Notes: generated by a model from the sequence alone, not told the origin. Positions 44,964 through 53,427 are shown, numbered from the stretch's first letter. The stretch is DNA of 64,000 nucleotides from Kribbella flavida DSM 17836 (GCF_000024345.1 NC_013729.1:1922001-1986000), one strand, 5' to 3'. Numbers and translations: made by a program.

Positions 44964-45782
44964 TCAGTGGACGTGCGTCATCACGTTGACGACGGTGCCG
45001 TTCGGGTCCTCGACGAAGAAGCGGCGTACGCCCCAGGCCTCGGTGGTGAGCGGGTGGACGATCCGGAATCCGTGCTCGACCAGGCGGTGGTGGATCGCGT
45101 CGACGTCGGCGACCTCGATCGTGGCCGACGGGCGTACCGGCGCTGTCCGGTCCTGCCGGATGAGGATCAGCTGCACGTGCTCGTCGGTCGGGGAGACGAA
45201 GGTCAGCACCCAGTCCAGGTCCATCGCGAGGTCGAGCGACAGGTGCTGCGCGTAGAAGTCGATCGAGCGTTCGCGGTCGGCCAGCGGCAGGTCGGGCACG
45301 ATCCGGCGGACGGCTGCGGGATCGGTGGTCGCGGGCGTGGAGCTGGGTGCGGTGATGCCGCTGAGGCGGCGGCGGACCTCGTCGTCGGAGAGTTGCTCGG
45401 TGACGTGGCTGATGATCCACAGGTGCCCGAACGGATCGCGCACGCGACCTTCGCAGCGTCCGTAGGGCCGATCCTCGATCGGCACCGTGACGACCGCGCC
45501 GTGCGCCACCATCCGGGCGCCGAGCGCGGGTGCGTCGTCCACTGTGAGCGTGACGAGCGTGGGGGACCCGCCCAGCGACGCCGGGGCGAGCAGACCCCAC
45601 TGCGGTACCTCGGCGGTCAGGGAGAACGCGGCGCCGCCGACGGTGAGCTCGGCGTGCGTGACCGAGCCGTCGTCCAGCTCGAACCGCGACGCGAGATCGG
45701 CTTCCAGCGCTGCGCGGTAGAAGGCGATGGCCGCGTCGGGGTCCGGGACCACGAGCCGAGGGATGATTGTCGGTGGCGTCAT
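44964..45782 (-). CDS. Tandem glyoxalase/VOC-domain protein
   Basis: A 272-residue protein made of two VOC domains. The first (residues 1-125) reads IIPRLVVPDPDAAIAFYRAA and DPFGHLWIISH; the second (residues 150-272) reads RRIVPDLPLADRERSIDFYA and FFVEDPNGTVVNVMTH. The first resembles PhnB-like proteins. Both keep the C-terminal Glu/His-type metal ligand region. The substrate is unknown; roles include antibiotic resistance and isomerisation in other families. Confidence 0.88.
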   Translation of the reverse strand: MTPPTIIPRLVVPDPDAAIAFYRAALEADLASRFELDDGSVTHAELTVGGAAFSLTAEVPQWGLLAPASLGGSPTLVTLTVDDAPALGARMVAHGAVVTVPIEDRPYGRCEGRVRDPFGHLWIISHVTEQLSDDEVRRRLSGITAPSSTPATTDPAAVRRIVPDLPLADRERSIDFYAQHLSLDLAMDLDWVLTFVSPTDEHVQLILIRQDRTAPVRPSATIEVADVDAIHHRLVEHGFRIVHPLTTEAWGVRRFFVEDPNGTVVNVMTHVH

Positions 45783-45870
45783 CCGCCCACTGTGGCAGCG
45801 CTCGACGCCGGCGTCTTGACGATTTGCCGGGTTCTGCAGCCCGGCCGGTCGAGCGGCTGACGGAGTGGGC

Positions 45871-46686
45871 TCAGCGGCTGAAGTAGGCGTTCAGCGTGCC
45901 GAAGTCGGCGGCGTCGTCGAGCTCGGTGTACGTGCCGTGCGCGAGCAGTTCGCGCGCGGCCCGCAGGGCGACGGAGTACGCCGCTTGGGCCACCGATGTG
46001 CCAACGCTGACCCGGCGAACACCCAGCGCCAGGAACTCGGCAACCTTCGGCGCACCGGGCCCGGCCATCAGGTTGACCGGCAAGGGCGAGCGGCGGACCA
46101 GCTCCGCGACCACGTCCAGCTCGACCAGGCCGGGCACGAACAAGCTGTCCGCACCCGCTTCGCCGTACGCCGACGCGTGGGCGAGGACCTCGTCCAGCCG
46201 GCCCTCGGGAGCACCGACGCCGAACAGGAACACGTCGGTGCGAGCGTTGATCAGCAACTCCGGCAACCCGGCTTCGACCGCGGCCGACCGGGCCGCGGCC
46301 ACCCGTGCGACCTGGTCCAGAGTCGGAAACAACGGGCCGCCCGGCGCGACCGAGTCCTCCAGATTGACGCCGACAGCGCCGGCGTCGACGACCGCTGTGA
46401 TCGTCTTCGCGACGTCGTCGGGGCGGGGGCCGTAGCCGCCCTCGATGTCCGCGGTCACCGGCACGTCCACCGCCGCGACGATCCGGCGTACCTGCTCGAC
46501 CATCTCGGCCCGGGTCAGCGCCTGACCGTCGGGCCGGCCGAGCGACCAGGCGACCCCTCCGCTGGTGGTCGCGATCGCCGGCGCCCCGGCCTCGGCGATG
46601 ACGACGGCGCTGGCCGCGTCCCAAGCGTTGGGCAGCACCAGCGGGTCCAGCGCCCGCAAAGCCGATGCCTTGTCCTGCAGCGTCAT
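45871..46686 (-). CDS. Isocitrate lyase/phosphoenolpyruvate mutase family protein
   Basis: A 271-residue TIM-barrel enzyme. LVLPNAWDAASAVVIAEAG at the N-terminus, PVTADIEGGYGP with metal-binding acids, VGVNLEDSV and LINARTDVFLFGVG are typical of the PEP mutase-like group. ATG 46686 follows AAAGGACTT. A short ORF encoding 33 residues ends 74 nt upstream on the same strand. Reaction could be C-C lyase or mutase; the family group is often annotated as carboxyvinyl-phosphonate mutase-like. Confidence 0.9.
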   Translation of the reverse strand: MTLQDKASALRALDPLVLPNAWDAASAVVIAEAGAPAIATTSGGVAWSLGRPDGQALTRAEMVEQVRRIVAAVDVPVTADIEGGYGPRPDDVAKTITAVVDAGAVGVNLEDSVAPGGPLFPTLDQVARVAAARSAAVEAGLPELLINARTDVFLFGVGAPEGRLDEVLAHASAYGEAGADSLFVPGLVELDVVAELVRRSPLPVNLMAGPGAPKVAEFLALGVRRVSVGTSVAQAAYSVALRAARELLAHGTYTELDDAADFGTLNAYFSR

Positions 46687-46760
46687 GCGAAGTCCTTTCG
46701 TTCGTTGCCTGCCGCGCCTCCGGCCCCGGCTGCGAGGCGAAGGCACGTCGGGGCTGCTGA

Positions 46761-46862
46761 TCAGTGGCTGACGAGCAGCTCGTGGTCGATCTCGACGAAC
46801 TCGGCGATCGCCTCGGCCTGCTTGCCGGGTTCGAGCTCGAGGGGGAAGACCTCGGTGAGCAC
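46761..46862 (-). CDS. Candidate 33-residue peptide
   Basis: GTG start with a perfect AGGAGG at eight bases (46871-46876) and stop TGA. The composition is acidic and amphipathic: it contains VFPLELEPGKQAEAIAEF and ends in HELLVSH. All but one or two codons end in G or C, the third-position bias of real genes here, and the bias drops outside the ORF. It lies 74 nt upstream of the PEP-mutase-like gene. No function or family is recognised. The antisense frame on the plus strand is open but has weaker bias and no ribosome binding site. Confidence 0.55.
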   Translation of the reverse strand: MLTEVFPLELEPGKQAEAIAEFVEIDHELLVSH

Positions 46863-46997
46863 TGGTTGAACCTCCTGGATCGGGGTGACTCCAGCAGCAT
46901 CGATGCTCCGGACCGCCGCCGTCTGGCCGAATTCGGACAGGTACACGATGTCCGGATCCGGCTGGCCCGGACCCGGTCGATGGCCTATACCTGGCAC

Positions 46998-48287
46998 GTG
47001 ACGACGTACTCGGCGGTGGTGACGACCGGCATCTACTGCCGGCCCGGGTGCGGGGCCAAGCCGCTGGCCGAGAACGTGCGCACGTTCGAGCTCGCCGCGG
47101 CCGCGGAGGCCGCCGGGTTCCGCGCCTGCCTGCGCTGCCGGCCGTACCGGGTCGCGGGGCCGGTGGACGCGAGGGCGCCCGAGCTGGTCTGCCGGGCGGT
47201 GCAGCTGATCATCGACGGCGTGCTGGACGACGGCACGGAGGCGGCGCTGGGGGAGCGGCTGGCGATGTCGCCGCGGCACCTGCGGCGGTTGTTCCGCGAC
47301 CACCTCGGGGTGACGCCCGATCAGCTGGCCCGGTCGCGGCGGGCGCACTTCGCCCGGCGGCTGCTGGACGACTCCGACCTGACCGTCGCCGACGTCGCGT
47401 TCGCGTCGGGCTTCGGCAGCCTGCGGCAGTTCAACCGGGAGATGCGCGAGGTGTTCCGGGCGGCTCCGCGCGAGCTGCGCGACCGTCGGCGCCGGGCGGA
47501 CCGGCTCGCCGCCGACGGCGGGCTGCTGATGCGGCTGCCGTACCAGCCGCCGTACGACTGGGATGCGATGGTCGACCACCTGGCGGCGCGGGCGGTGCCG
47601 GGGGTGGAATCGGTGTCCGACCGGGTCTACCGCCGGACGATCGGGCTGGACGGCGGTGCCGGCGTACTGGAGATCGGGCCGGGCGAGGGCGACGTGCTGA
47701 TGCTGCGCGCGCACCTGCCGTACTGGGAGGGCCTGATCCACGTCGTCGAACGGGCCGCGCGGCTGGTCGGTGTCGCGTCGGAGCCGGCCGACCGGCTGCT
47801 GCGCGATCCGCTGCTCGGCCCGCTGGTCGTCGCCCGGCCCGGGCTCCGGGTGCCGGGCGCGTGGGGCGCGCTGGAGATCGCCGTCCAGGCAGTGACCGCC
47901 CAGGATCACTCGCTAAAGGAGACGCGCGCCCAGTTGGGCCGGCTGGTGAAGGAGTGCGGTCAGCCGGTCCCTGGTCTGACCGACAGGCTGACCCATCTGT
48001 TCCCGTCGGCCGAGGTGCTGGCCTCATCGTCCACAGGCATCGTCCAGTCGCTGGCGGCGGCCGTCGCTGACGGGCGGGTCTCGCTGGAAGGCGGCTCTTC
48101 GGAGGTGCTGCTCGCTCAGCTGACCACAGTGCCTGGTCTGATGCCGGACACTGCCGACTGGATCGCCCTGCGGTTAGGGCACCAGGACGTCTTCCCGCGT
48201 TCGCTGCACGCCGAAGTGGCCGCGGAGGTCTCCGATCGCTGGCGCCCGCACCGAGCTGTCGCCGCGACCTATCTCACGACGTACTAG
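46998..48287 (+). CDS. Ada-AraC-AlkA fusion (methyl-phosphotriester sensor, degenerate glycosylase)
   Basis: A protein of about 429 residues. The N-terminal Ada zinc domain keeps its four cysteines (GIYCRPGC and RACLRCRP), the first being the methyl-accepting residue. An AraC helix-turn-helix follows (MSPRHLRRLFRDHLGVT, VADVAFASGFGSLRQFNREM). The C-terminal 200 residues are AlkA-like, but the HhH hairpin reads VPGLMPDTADW rather than PGIGPWTA, and DVFPRSLHAEV lacks the catalytic Asp of DVF-LPDD-type sequences. Start GTG 46998 has TATACC six bases upstream; ATG 46980 is an alternative. Confidence 0.85.
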   Translation: MTTYSAVVTTGIYCRPGCGAKPLAENVRTFELAAAAEAAGFRACLRCRPYRVAGPVDARAPELVCRAVQLIIDGVLDDGTEAALGERLAMSPRHLRRLFRDHLGVTPDQLARSRRAHFARRLLDDSDLTVADVAFASGFGSLRQFNREMREVFRAAPRELRDRRRRADRLAADGGLLMRLPYQPPYDWDAMVDHLAARAVPGVESVSDRVYRRTIGLDGGAGVLEIGPGEGDVLMLRAHLPYWEGLIHVVERAARLVGVASEPADRLLRDPLLGPLVVARPGLRVPGAWGALEIAVQAVTAQDHSLKETRAQLGRLVKECGQPVPGLTDRLTHLFPSAEVLASSSTGIVQSLAAAVADGRVSLEGGSSEVLLAQLTTVPGLMPDTADWIALRLGHQDVFPRSLHAEVAAEVSDRWRPHRAVAATYLTTY

Positions 48288-48290
48288 CGG

Positions 48291-48701
48291 TCAGTTGGTG
48301 GGGAGGTCCCGGGCTGCCTGCAGGGACGGGGGCGTCGGGTGCGGGGTCCGCGGCGCGCGGTCGCCGGCGGTGCCGGGGCCGTTGGAGTCAGGGGTGACCC
48401 ACGAGCGGACGAGAGCTCGCCCCTTCCGGCTCATCCGGACCAGGTCGATCTGCTGCACCCGGCTCGCCGGGATGCCGAGCTGCGCCAGGCTGCGGTTCGC
48501 CATCGCGGCCGCCTGGTCGTGCTTGCGCGGGCTCAACCGGTGCTGCAGGACGACGGCGACGCGGCCGTCGGGCAGGTCGTCCACCCGGACGAAGCGCATG
48601 CCCTTGTCCAGCGCCGCCGAGCCGAGAGCGAGGTCGAGGTAGTCGGAGGTGGACGGTCGCCGGTCGAGCCGGGCGCGGGCGATCACTTCGTACTGGGCCA
48701 T
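48291..48701 (-). CDS. Hypothetical protein
   Basis: A 136-residue protein with no family that I recognise. The first 100 residues look like a compact alpha/beta domain (QYEVIARARLDRRPSTSDYL, GRVAVVLQHRL, RKHDQAAAMANRSLAQLGIP), the last 35 are a Pro/Thr-rich disordered tail. Third-position GC is high, supporting a real gene. It ends 3 nt from the convergent Ada-AlkA gene. Confidence 0.65.
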   Translation of the reverse strand: MAQYEVIARARLDRRPSTSDYLDLALGSAALDKGMRFVRVDDLPDGRVAVVLQHRLSPRKHDQAAAMANRSLAQLGIPASRVQQIDLVRMSRKGRALVRSWVTPDSNGPGTAGDRAPRTPHPTPPSLQAARDLPTN

Positions 48702-48801
48702 CTCTCGATCATGCGTTGGCCGGCCGCCGATTTCCAGGAATGTCCGCGGGACGTGCCAAACTCGTCTGTGCGGGGGCCGGGCGAGAAGGAGGCGCAGGGC
48801 C

Positions 48802-49164
48802 GTGCCGGACGCCGGAGTCGGACCGGAGAGCAGTCAGGCGGACGCCTGGTTGCCACCCTGGTGGTTGCTCGTCTTCGCGCCGCTGGGCTGGCTGCTCATC
48901 GCCGCCCTGGCGCTCGACCGCCGCGGCCTGCTGATCGCCCTGGTCGTCCTGATCCTGCTCGCCCCGGTCGGCATGCCCGCCCCACCGGTACTGCGCTGGC
49001 TCCGTCGCCACCGGCGGTTCGCCGGCGTGCACGCCGGCCCGCTCGCCTTCGCCGCGACCACCGCGTTGACCGACTTCCCGCTCTGGCTCTGCACCGCCGT
49101 CGCGCTGGGCGCCCTGCTGCTCACCGTCACCTTGACCACCATGAGCGAACTCGCCGGCCATTGA
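48802..49164 (+). CDS. Small multi-pass membrane protein
   Basis: A protein of about 120 residues with four hydrophobic segments (WWLLVFAPLGWLLIAALAL, GLLIALVVLILLAPVG, PLAFAATTALTDFPLWLCTA, VALGALLLTVTLTTM). GTG 48802 follows AAGGAGG at about 10 bases. No family is recognised. A short basic stretch between helices 2 and 3 faces the cytoplasm by the positive-inside rule. Confidence 0.7.
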   Translation: MPDAGVGPESSQADAWLPPWWLLVFAPLGWLLIAALALDRRGLLIALVVLILLAPVGMPAPPVLRWLRRHRRFAGVHAGPLAFAATTALTDFPLWLCTAVALGALLLTVTLTTMSELAGH

Positions 49165-49174
49165 CGGCCGCAGG

Positions 49175-49654
49175 TCACGCGTACTGCAGCTCCGCGACAC
49201 TGATCCGGTCGCCGCGGCTGGTGAAGTCGTAGTGCGCGAGCCATCCGGTCGACCCGGCCGGTGCCCACCGGACGAGCAGCTTCTGCCCGTCCGGGCGGCG
49301 TTCGACGATGTCCACCACCTGCAGGATGCCGCCGATCACCTCGTTGCGCGCCCAGCTGCGGATCGCGTCGTGCCCGGCGATGGTCCGGGACACGTCGACG
49401 ATGCGGCCGTCGGGGTGGAACGCGTTCACCAGACCGTCGAGGTCCTTGCGGGCGACGGCATCGACGTACGCCTGGGCAGCAGCCATCACGTCGCTGGGCG
49501 GTGTCGCGGGGGTGGTGGTCGCCGGAGCGGAAGCGGTCGATTCGGGGGTTGCCGAGCCGGGGGCTGCTTGATCGGCCGTCGGTGCAGCGTCCTGGCCACA
49601 GGCGCTGACGAGGAGCAGCGCCGCCGCCGGCAGGAGTGCGCCGAGCCTGATCAT
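49175..49654 (-). CDS. Secreted SnoaL-like lipoprotein
   Basis: A 159-residue protein: signal peptide with lipobox LVSAC, a Thr/Ala/Pro spacer, and a SnoaL/NTF2-like domain (VMAAAQAYVDAVARKDLDGL, VNAFHPDGRIVDVS, IRSWARNEVIGG). Its ATG overlaps the stop of the aldo/keto reductase (ATGA), so the two are cotranscribed. NTF2-like folds bind small hydrophobic molecules; a catalytic role is not evident. Confidence 0.85.
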   Translation of the reverse strand: MIRLGALLPAAALLLVSACGQDAAPTADQAAPGSATPESTASAPATTTPATPPSDVMAAAQAYVDAVARKDLDGLVNAFHPDGRIVDVSRTIAGHDAIRSWARNEVIGGILQVVDIVERRPDGQKLLVRWAPAGSTGWLAHYDFTSRGDRISVAELQYA

Positions 49655-50655
49655 CGGGCGTCCTGCAGCAGTGTCCCGCCGACGGGCTGGATACGAGCCA
49701 GCACCTCGTCGATCCGGGCGAGCGTGTCCGGGTGCAGCACGATGTCGGCCGCGGCGAGGTTCTCGACGATGTGCTCCGGCGTCCGGCTGCCGGGGATCGG
49801 CACCACCGCCGGGTCCTGGTGCAACAGCCAGGCCAGCGCGAGCTGGCTCCGGGTGATGCCGAGGTCCGCGGCCAGCGCCTGCAGGGCGGCGTACGACGCG
49901 TTGTTCGCCGCGAGGCTGCGGGGGTCGAACCGCGGCGCGTTGGTCCGGAAGTCGTCCGCGGCCAACTGCTGCACGGTACCTGTCAGGAAACCCGCTCCCA
50001 GGGGACTCCAGGGTACGAGACCGATGCCGAGCTCCCGGGCCACTTCGAGCAGCCCGGGGTCCACTGGCCGCCACATCGACCACTCGGTCTGCACCGCGGC
50101 GAGCGGGTGCACGGCGTGCGCCCGGCGGAGTTCGTCCGGCGTCACGTTGCACACGCCGAGCGCCCGGACCTTGCCCTCGGCAACAAGCTCGGCCATCGCG
50201 CCGACCGAGTCCTCGATCGGCACCTGCGGATCGGGGAAGTGCAGGTAGTAGAGGTCGATGACGTCGATCCCGAGGTTGCGCAGGCTGTTGCCGGCCTGGT
50301 CGCGGACGTACCGCGGCTCCGCGTTCACCGCCAGCTCCTCGAAGGCGTAGCCCACCTTCAGCGGATGCGGCTCGGCGCCGTCGGCGAGCTTCAGGCCGAA
50401 CTTGGTGGCCACGGTGACCTCGTCACGCCGCCCGCGTACCGCCGTGCCCACCAGCTGCTCGTTGTGGCCGTGGTCGCCGTACGCGTCGCTGGTGTCGATG
50501 AAGGTGCCGCCGGCATCGATCGCCGCCGTGAGCGCGGTGACGGCTCGGCGGTCGTCGATCTCGCCGTACATGCCGGGCGACAGCACCATCGCGCCGAAGC
50601 CGATCGCCGGCACGTCGAGCTCGCCCAGAACGCGGCGGGGGAGAGTGTTCGTCAT
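49651..50655 (-). CDS. Aldo/keto reductase
   Basis: A 334-residue NADPH-dependent reductase with the tetrad in FIDTSDAYGDHGHNEQLVG (Asp, Tyr), VATKFG (Lys) and LYYLHFPDP (His), and cofactor loop VPIPGSRTPEHIVENLAA. ATG 50655 lies 61 bp from the divergent LysR gene, which probably controls it. The open frame continues upstream without similarity. This arrangement (YajO-like AKR with LysR) is common in actinomycetes; the substrate is unknown. Confidence 0.92.
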   Translation of the reverse strand: MTNTLPRRVLGELDVPAIGFGAMVLSPGMYGEIDDRRAVTALTAAIDAGGTFIDTSDAYGDHGHNEQLVGTAVRGRRDEVTVATKFGLKLADGAEPHPLKVGYAFEELAVNAEPRYVRDQAGNSLRNLGIDVIDLYYLHFPDPQVPIEDSVGAMAELVAEGKVRALGVCNVTPDELRRAHAVHPLAAVQTEWSMWRPVDPGLLEVARELGIGLVPWSPLGAGFLTGTVQQLAADDFRTNAPRFDPRSLAANNASYAALQALAADLGITRSQLALAWLLHQDPAVVPIPGSRTPEHIVENLAAADIVLHPDTLARIDEVLARIQPVGGTLLQDAR

Positions 50656-50702
50656 ACCCCTACCCTGCGGCGACGACGGGGTTCGGGTCCAAGACCTGCT
50701 GG

Positions 50703-50708
50703 TATAAC
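50703..50708 (+). promoter_or_regulatory. -10 box for the LysR gene
   Basis: TATAAC, 8 nt before ATG 50717, giving a leaderless or 1-2 nt leader transcript. Confidence 0.55.
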
Positions 50709-50716
50709 CGTCGGAT

Positions 50717-51811
50717 ATGGACGCCCATCTGCGGGAGCTGCGGTACTTCGTCGCGACGGCCGAGGAACTGACCGTCACTGCCGCGGCTGCGCGGTTGTTC
50801 GTGTCCCAGCCGGCCCTGTCCAAGCAGCTGCGCGCGCTGGAGCGACGCCTCGGCTTCACCTTGTTCGAACGCCTCCCACGCGGCTTGGCGCTCACCGCGC
50901 AGGGCAATTCGCTGCTCCCGGTGGCGCGCACGATGATCGAGGCCTGGGACCGCGCGTACGCCGAGGCGCGGGCGCTGAGCCATCCTGATCAGCTGATCGT
51001 CGGCATGCAGACAGCAGTCGGCCGTGATCTGCAGCGCCCGGCCACCCAGCGATTCCGCGACCGGGCTCCCGGTTGGACGGTGTCGCTCCGGCTCGTCGGC
51101 TGGCAGGACCCGACGGCCGGCTTGGCCGACGCCACCAGCGACGTCGCCTTCGTCTGGCTTCCGTTGCCGTCCGACGACCTCGCGACCCGGGTGCTGATCC
51201 GGGAGAACCGCTGGGTGGTGCTGCCCGCGCAGCACCGACTCGCCGACCGCGCCGAGATCCCTTTCGCCGAGCTGCTCGACGAACCGTTCGTCGCCTTGCC
51301 GGCCGCGGCCGGCCCGCTGCGCGACTTCTGGCTCGGCACCGCGGCCCGCGCCGGCCGGCCGGCCCAGATCGCGGCCGAAGCCACGGCCGCCGACGAGGTG
51401 CTCGAACTGGTCGGCGCCGGCATCGGCGTCGCCCTCATCGCCGAGGGCAACGCCCGCCTCTACAAACGCCCGGGCCTGGTCTTCCGGCCGGTGCCCGACC
51501 TGCCGCCCGCCGAACTCGCCCTGGCCTGGCGGCGCAACGATCCTCGGAAAATCATCCAGGTCTTCGTCGACTCGGTCGGGTCAGTCGGGTCAGTCGAGGC
51601 GTTCGGGCCGGTTGGGTCGGTCGAGGCGGTCGAGGCGGTCGAGTCGGTCAAGACGTTCGGCTCGGTCGGGTCGGTCGGGTCGGTCGACTCCGTGGGGTCA
51701 GTCGAGTCGGTCGACTTCGTGGGGTCAGTGGGGTCGGTTGGGTCAGTCGGGTCGGTCGGATCGGTCGGGTCGGTCGAGACGTTCGGCTCGGCGGACCCGG
51801 CCGGCGGATGA
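50717..51811 (+). CDS. LysR-family regulator with Gly-Ser-Val repeat tail
   Basis: A 364-residue protein. Residues 1-283 are a normal LysR regulator: helix-turn-helix ELRYFVATAEELTVTAAAAR, LFVSQPALSKQLRALE, and an effector domain ending in RRNDPRKIIQVFVD. Residues 285-364 are a low-complexity tail of Gly-Ser-Val triplets interrupted by Glu-Ala-Val, Glu-Thr-Phe and similar units, encoded by 9-bp repeats. Normal LysR proteins end near residue 290-300. The gene is divergent from the aldo/keto reductase. Confidence 0.9.
   Translation: MDAHLRELRYFVATAEELTVTAAAARLFVSQPALSKQLRALERRLGFTLFERLPRGLALTAQGNSLLPVARTMIEAWDRAYAEARALSHPDQLIVGMQTAVGRDLQRPATQRFRDRAPGWTVSLRLVGWQDPTAGLADATSDVAFVWLPLPSDDLATRVLIRENRWVVLPAQHRLADRAEIPFAELLDEPFVALPAAAGPLRDFWLGTAARAGRPAQIAAEATAADEVLELVGAGIGVALIAEGNARLYKRPGLVFRPVPDLPPAELALAWRRNDPRKIIQVFVDSVGSVGSVEAFGPVGSVEAVEAVESVKTFGSVGSVGSVDSVGSVESVDFVGSVGSVGSVGSVGSVGSVETFGSADPAGG
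51568..51791 (+). repeat. 9-bp tandem repeats encoding Gly-Ser-Val
   Basis: About 25 units related to GTCGGGTCG, in frame with the LysR gene. Because units are 9 bp, gain or loss keeps the frame and changes only tail length. Units near the 3' end are the most uniform, suggesting recent slippage. Confidence 0.88.
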
Positions 51812-51880
51812 GCAGCGCGTGGAACCTCAGCCTTCGCCGGCCGACCGCTGACCCTGCCTCTCGCCCTCTGCACCTGCGTT

Positions 51881-51961
51881 TGGTGGGTCAACCCATCGAA
51901 CGCAGGGTTGGCCCATCGGAATCTGGTGGGCCAACCCTGACGTTGAGGGGTTAACCCACCA
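51881..51961. repeat. Nested inverted repeats between convergent genes
   Basis: An outer pair (51881-51894 and 51948-51961, TGGTGGGTCAACCC against GGGTTAACCCACCA, one mismatch) encloses a perfect inner pair (51905-51915 GGGTTGGCCCA and 51927-51937 TGGGCCAACCC). Each arm is itself a variant of TGGGTYAACCCA. It may be a bidirectional terminator for the LysR and DUF6817-like genes, or a cluster of protein binding sites. Confidence 0.7.
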
Positions 51962-52030
51962 GAGTGCGCGTGGTGGGAAGAGGGGGAGACCGGGGCGGTG
52001 GTAGGTGGCTGGTGGTCTTGTCCGAGACGG

Positions 52031-52567
52031 TCAGAACCCGAGCACGCGTTGTGCGTCGGCCAGCACGCTCGGCGAGGCGAGTGAACGCCAGCGGGGCACG
52101 AGCTCCTGCAGGTACGGCCGGAGCTTCGGCTCGAGGGCCGGGGCGTGGTCCAGGACGTCCAGCTCGTTGACGATCGTCAGGTCGACGAAGTCGCGCAGCT
52201 CGCTCGTGCTCAGCTCCTCGGACGTGCCGGTGAACCGATCCGTGACGGTGTGGTGCTCGGCGAGGTCGCGCCAGGTGGTCTCGCGCTCGCAGGCGCCGTA
52301 CCGGTACACCAGCTGCTCCGCCTCCGGGCCGACGACCGCTTCCAGCACCGGCCGCTCGTGCTGCCAGTCGAACAGATGCGTCGGGAACCCGTCGGTCCCG
52401 TACGCCGCGTGCGCCAGTCCGGCGAGCACCAGCGTGTCGGAAGCTCCCAGCGAACTCAGCCGCTTCGCCACCCGATGCAGGTGCACGTACAGCGTGCCGC
52501 CCGCGTGGTCCAACTCGTCCGCGCCCCGAACCAGCAGCAGCGATCCCAGGTCTTCGAAGGTGCTCAT
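52031..52567 (-). CDS. DUF6817-like HD-fold protein
   Basis: A 178-residue protein. The segment HAGGTLYVHLHRVAKRLSSL, VLAGLAHAAYGTDGFPTHLF matches the pattern of a divergent HD-domain family (DUF6817), in which conserved His residues follow a DH...HL..VA motif and YGTDGF is diagnostic. ATG 52567 follows AAGGGG. The function is unknown. Upstream lies the 1.4-kb repeat region. Confidence 0.75.
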   Translation of the reverse strand: MSTFEDLGSLLLVRGADELDHAGGTLYVHLHRVAKRLSSLGASDTLVLAGLAHAAYGTDGFPTHLFDWQHERPVLEAVVGPEAEQLVYRYGACERETTWRDLAEHHTVTDRFTGTSEELSTSELRDFVDLTIVNELDVLDHAPALEPKLRPYLQELVPRWRSLASPSVLADAQRVLGF

Positions 52568-52849
52568 CTGACCCCTTCTGTCACGGAGCGGCCAGGTCCC
52601 AAAGGTGAACCCAGAGCAAACACGGTACGACGCCCACGGGATCACCGCCCAGGACACGGCGTGCCGACTACGTCACACCCTCAGTTCCACCGGATGCGCG
52701 AGACCGTCGGACGACCGCTGACGCGGAGTCCGCTCAGAACCCGACGCCTCCGCGCAGCGGCCGACACCGGTGGGTGGTGCGCATCCAACATCCGGCGCCA
52801 CGTGCGCAGCCGCACGACCACCCGAGCGCGCTCGCTCGGACAACGGCCC

Positions 52850-52916
52850 GCCCGGATCCACGGCCCGCCGGATCCACAGCACGCCCGGATCCACAGCACG
52901 CCCGGATCCACAGCAC
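52850..52916. repeat. 17-bp tandem repeat, about four units
   Basis: Unit GCCCGGATCCACAGCAC; copies at 52883-52899 and 52900-52916 are identical, with two diverged copies before them (52850-52866 and 52867-52882). Confidence 0.88.
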
Positions 52917-53043
52917 GACAGATGTCCGGCACGAAAGTACCCAGCCGCTTGACGCGCAGGGGCGGGTGTATGTGCCCGGCGAACGACCGGCGGAGCACAG
53001 CCGGTACTGGACGAGCTGCGGCCGCTCCCGAGCGCGCCAATCT

Positions 53044-53126
53044 GAGGGCATAACCCTGCAAATGCTCGGTCTACCCGTTGGAATTTCAAGGGAGAACCCA
53101 CCATCGCCACGGATATCCCTTCATCG
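53044..53126. repeat. 83-bp dispersed element, copy 1
   Basis: Aligns without gaps to 53428-53510 with 72 of 83 identities. A block from GGAATTTC to AACCCACCA (53083-53103) is identical in both. The ends also contain the small hairpin AGGG-CATAA-CCCT and the palindrome GGATATCC. Not recognised as any known RNA or transposon. Confidence 0.85.
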
Positions 53127-53128
53127 CG

Positions 53129-53202
53129 TTACCGGGCCCCGCGACCGGATCCCCGCGACCGGTGGTTACCGGGCCCCGCGACCGGGCCCCCGCGACCGGT
53201 GC
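53129..53202. repeat. 37-bp tandem duplication
   Basis: Two adjacent 37-bp units (53129-53165, 53166-53202) with 34 of 37 identities, each starting TTACCGGGCCCCGCGACCGG. It begins two bases after the first 83-bp element. Confidence 0.85.
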
Positions 53203-53427
53203 AGCGACTGGTGACGATGTGGTCGGCGTACGCCCCGGAATCGAGTGCGTGCCGGAGACGCCGTAGCGGCTCTGAGGTATGTGCCGATGCGCGGGTGGGC
53301 CGGGCGTAGAGGCGGCAGGTGGGTACGGCGGTGGTACGTGGCCGGCGGATGGGTGGTTCCGGCGCGCGCGGCGCTTGCGGGGGTACCAGGGCGTGCGTTC
53401 GGGCGAACGACCCGAACGCCGCTATTC

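Noticed and set aside
46764-46997. Upstream extension of the Ada-AlkA frame to GTG 46764
   Set aside because: No ribosome binding site, weaker third-position bias, and the opposite strand here holds a better supported short ORF.
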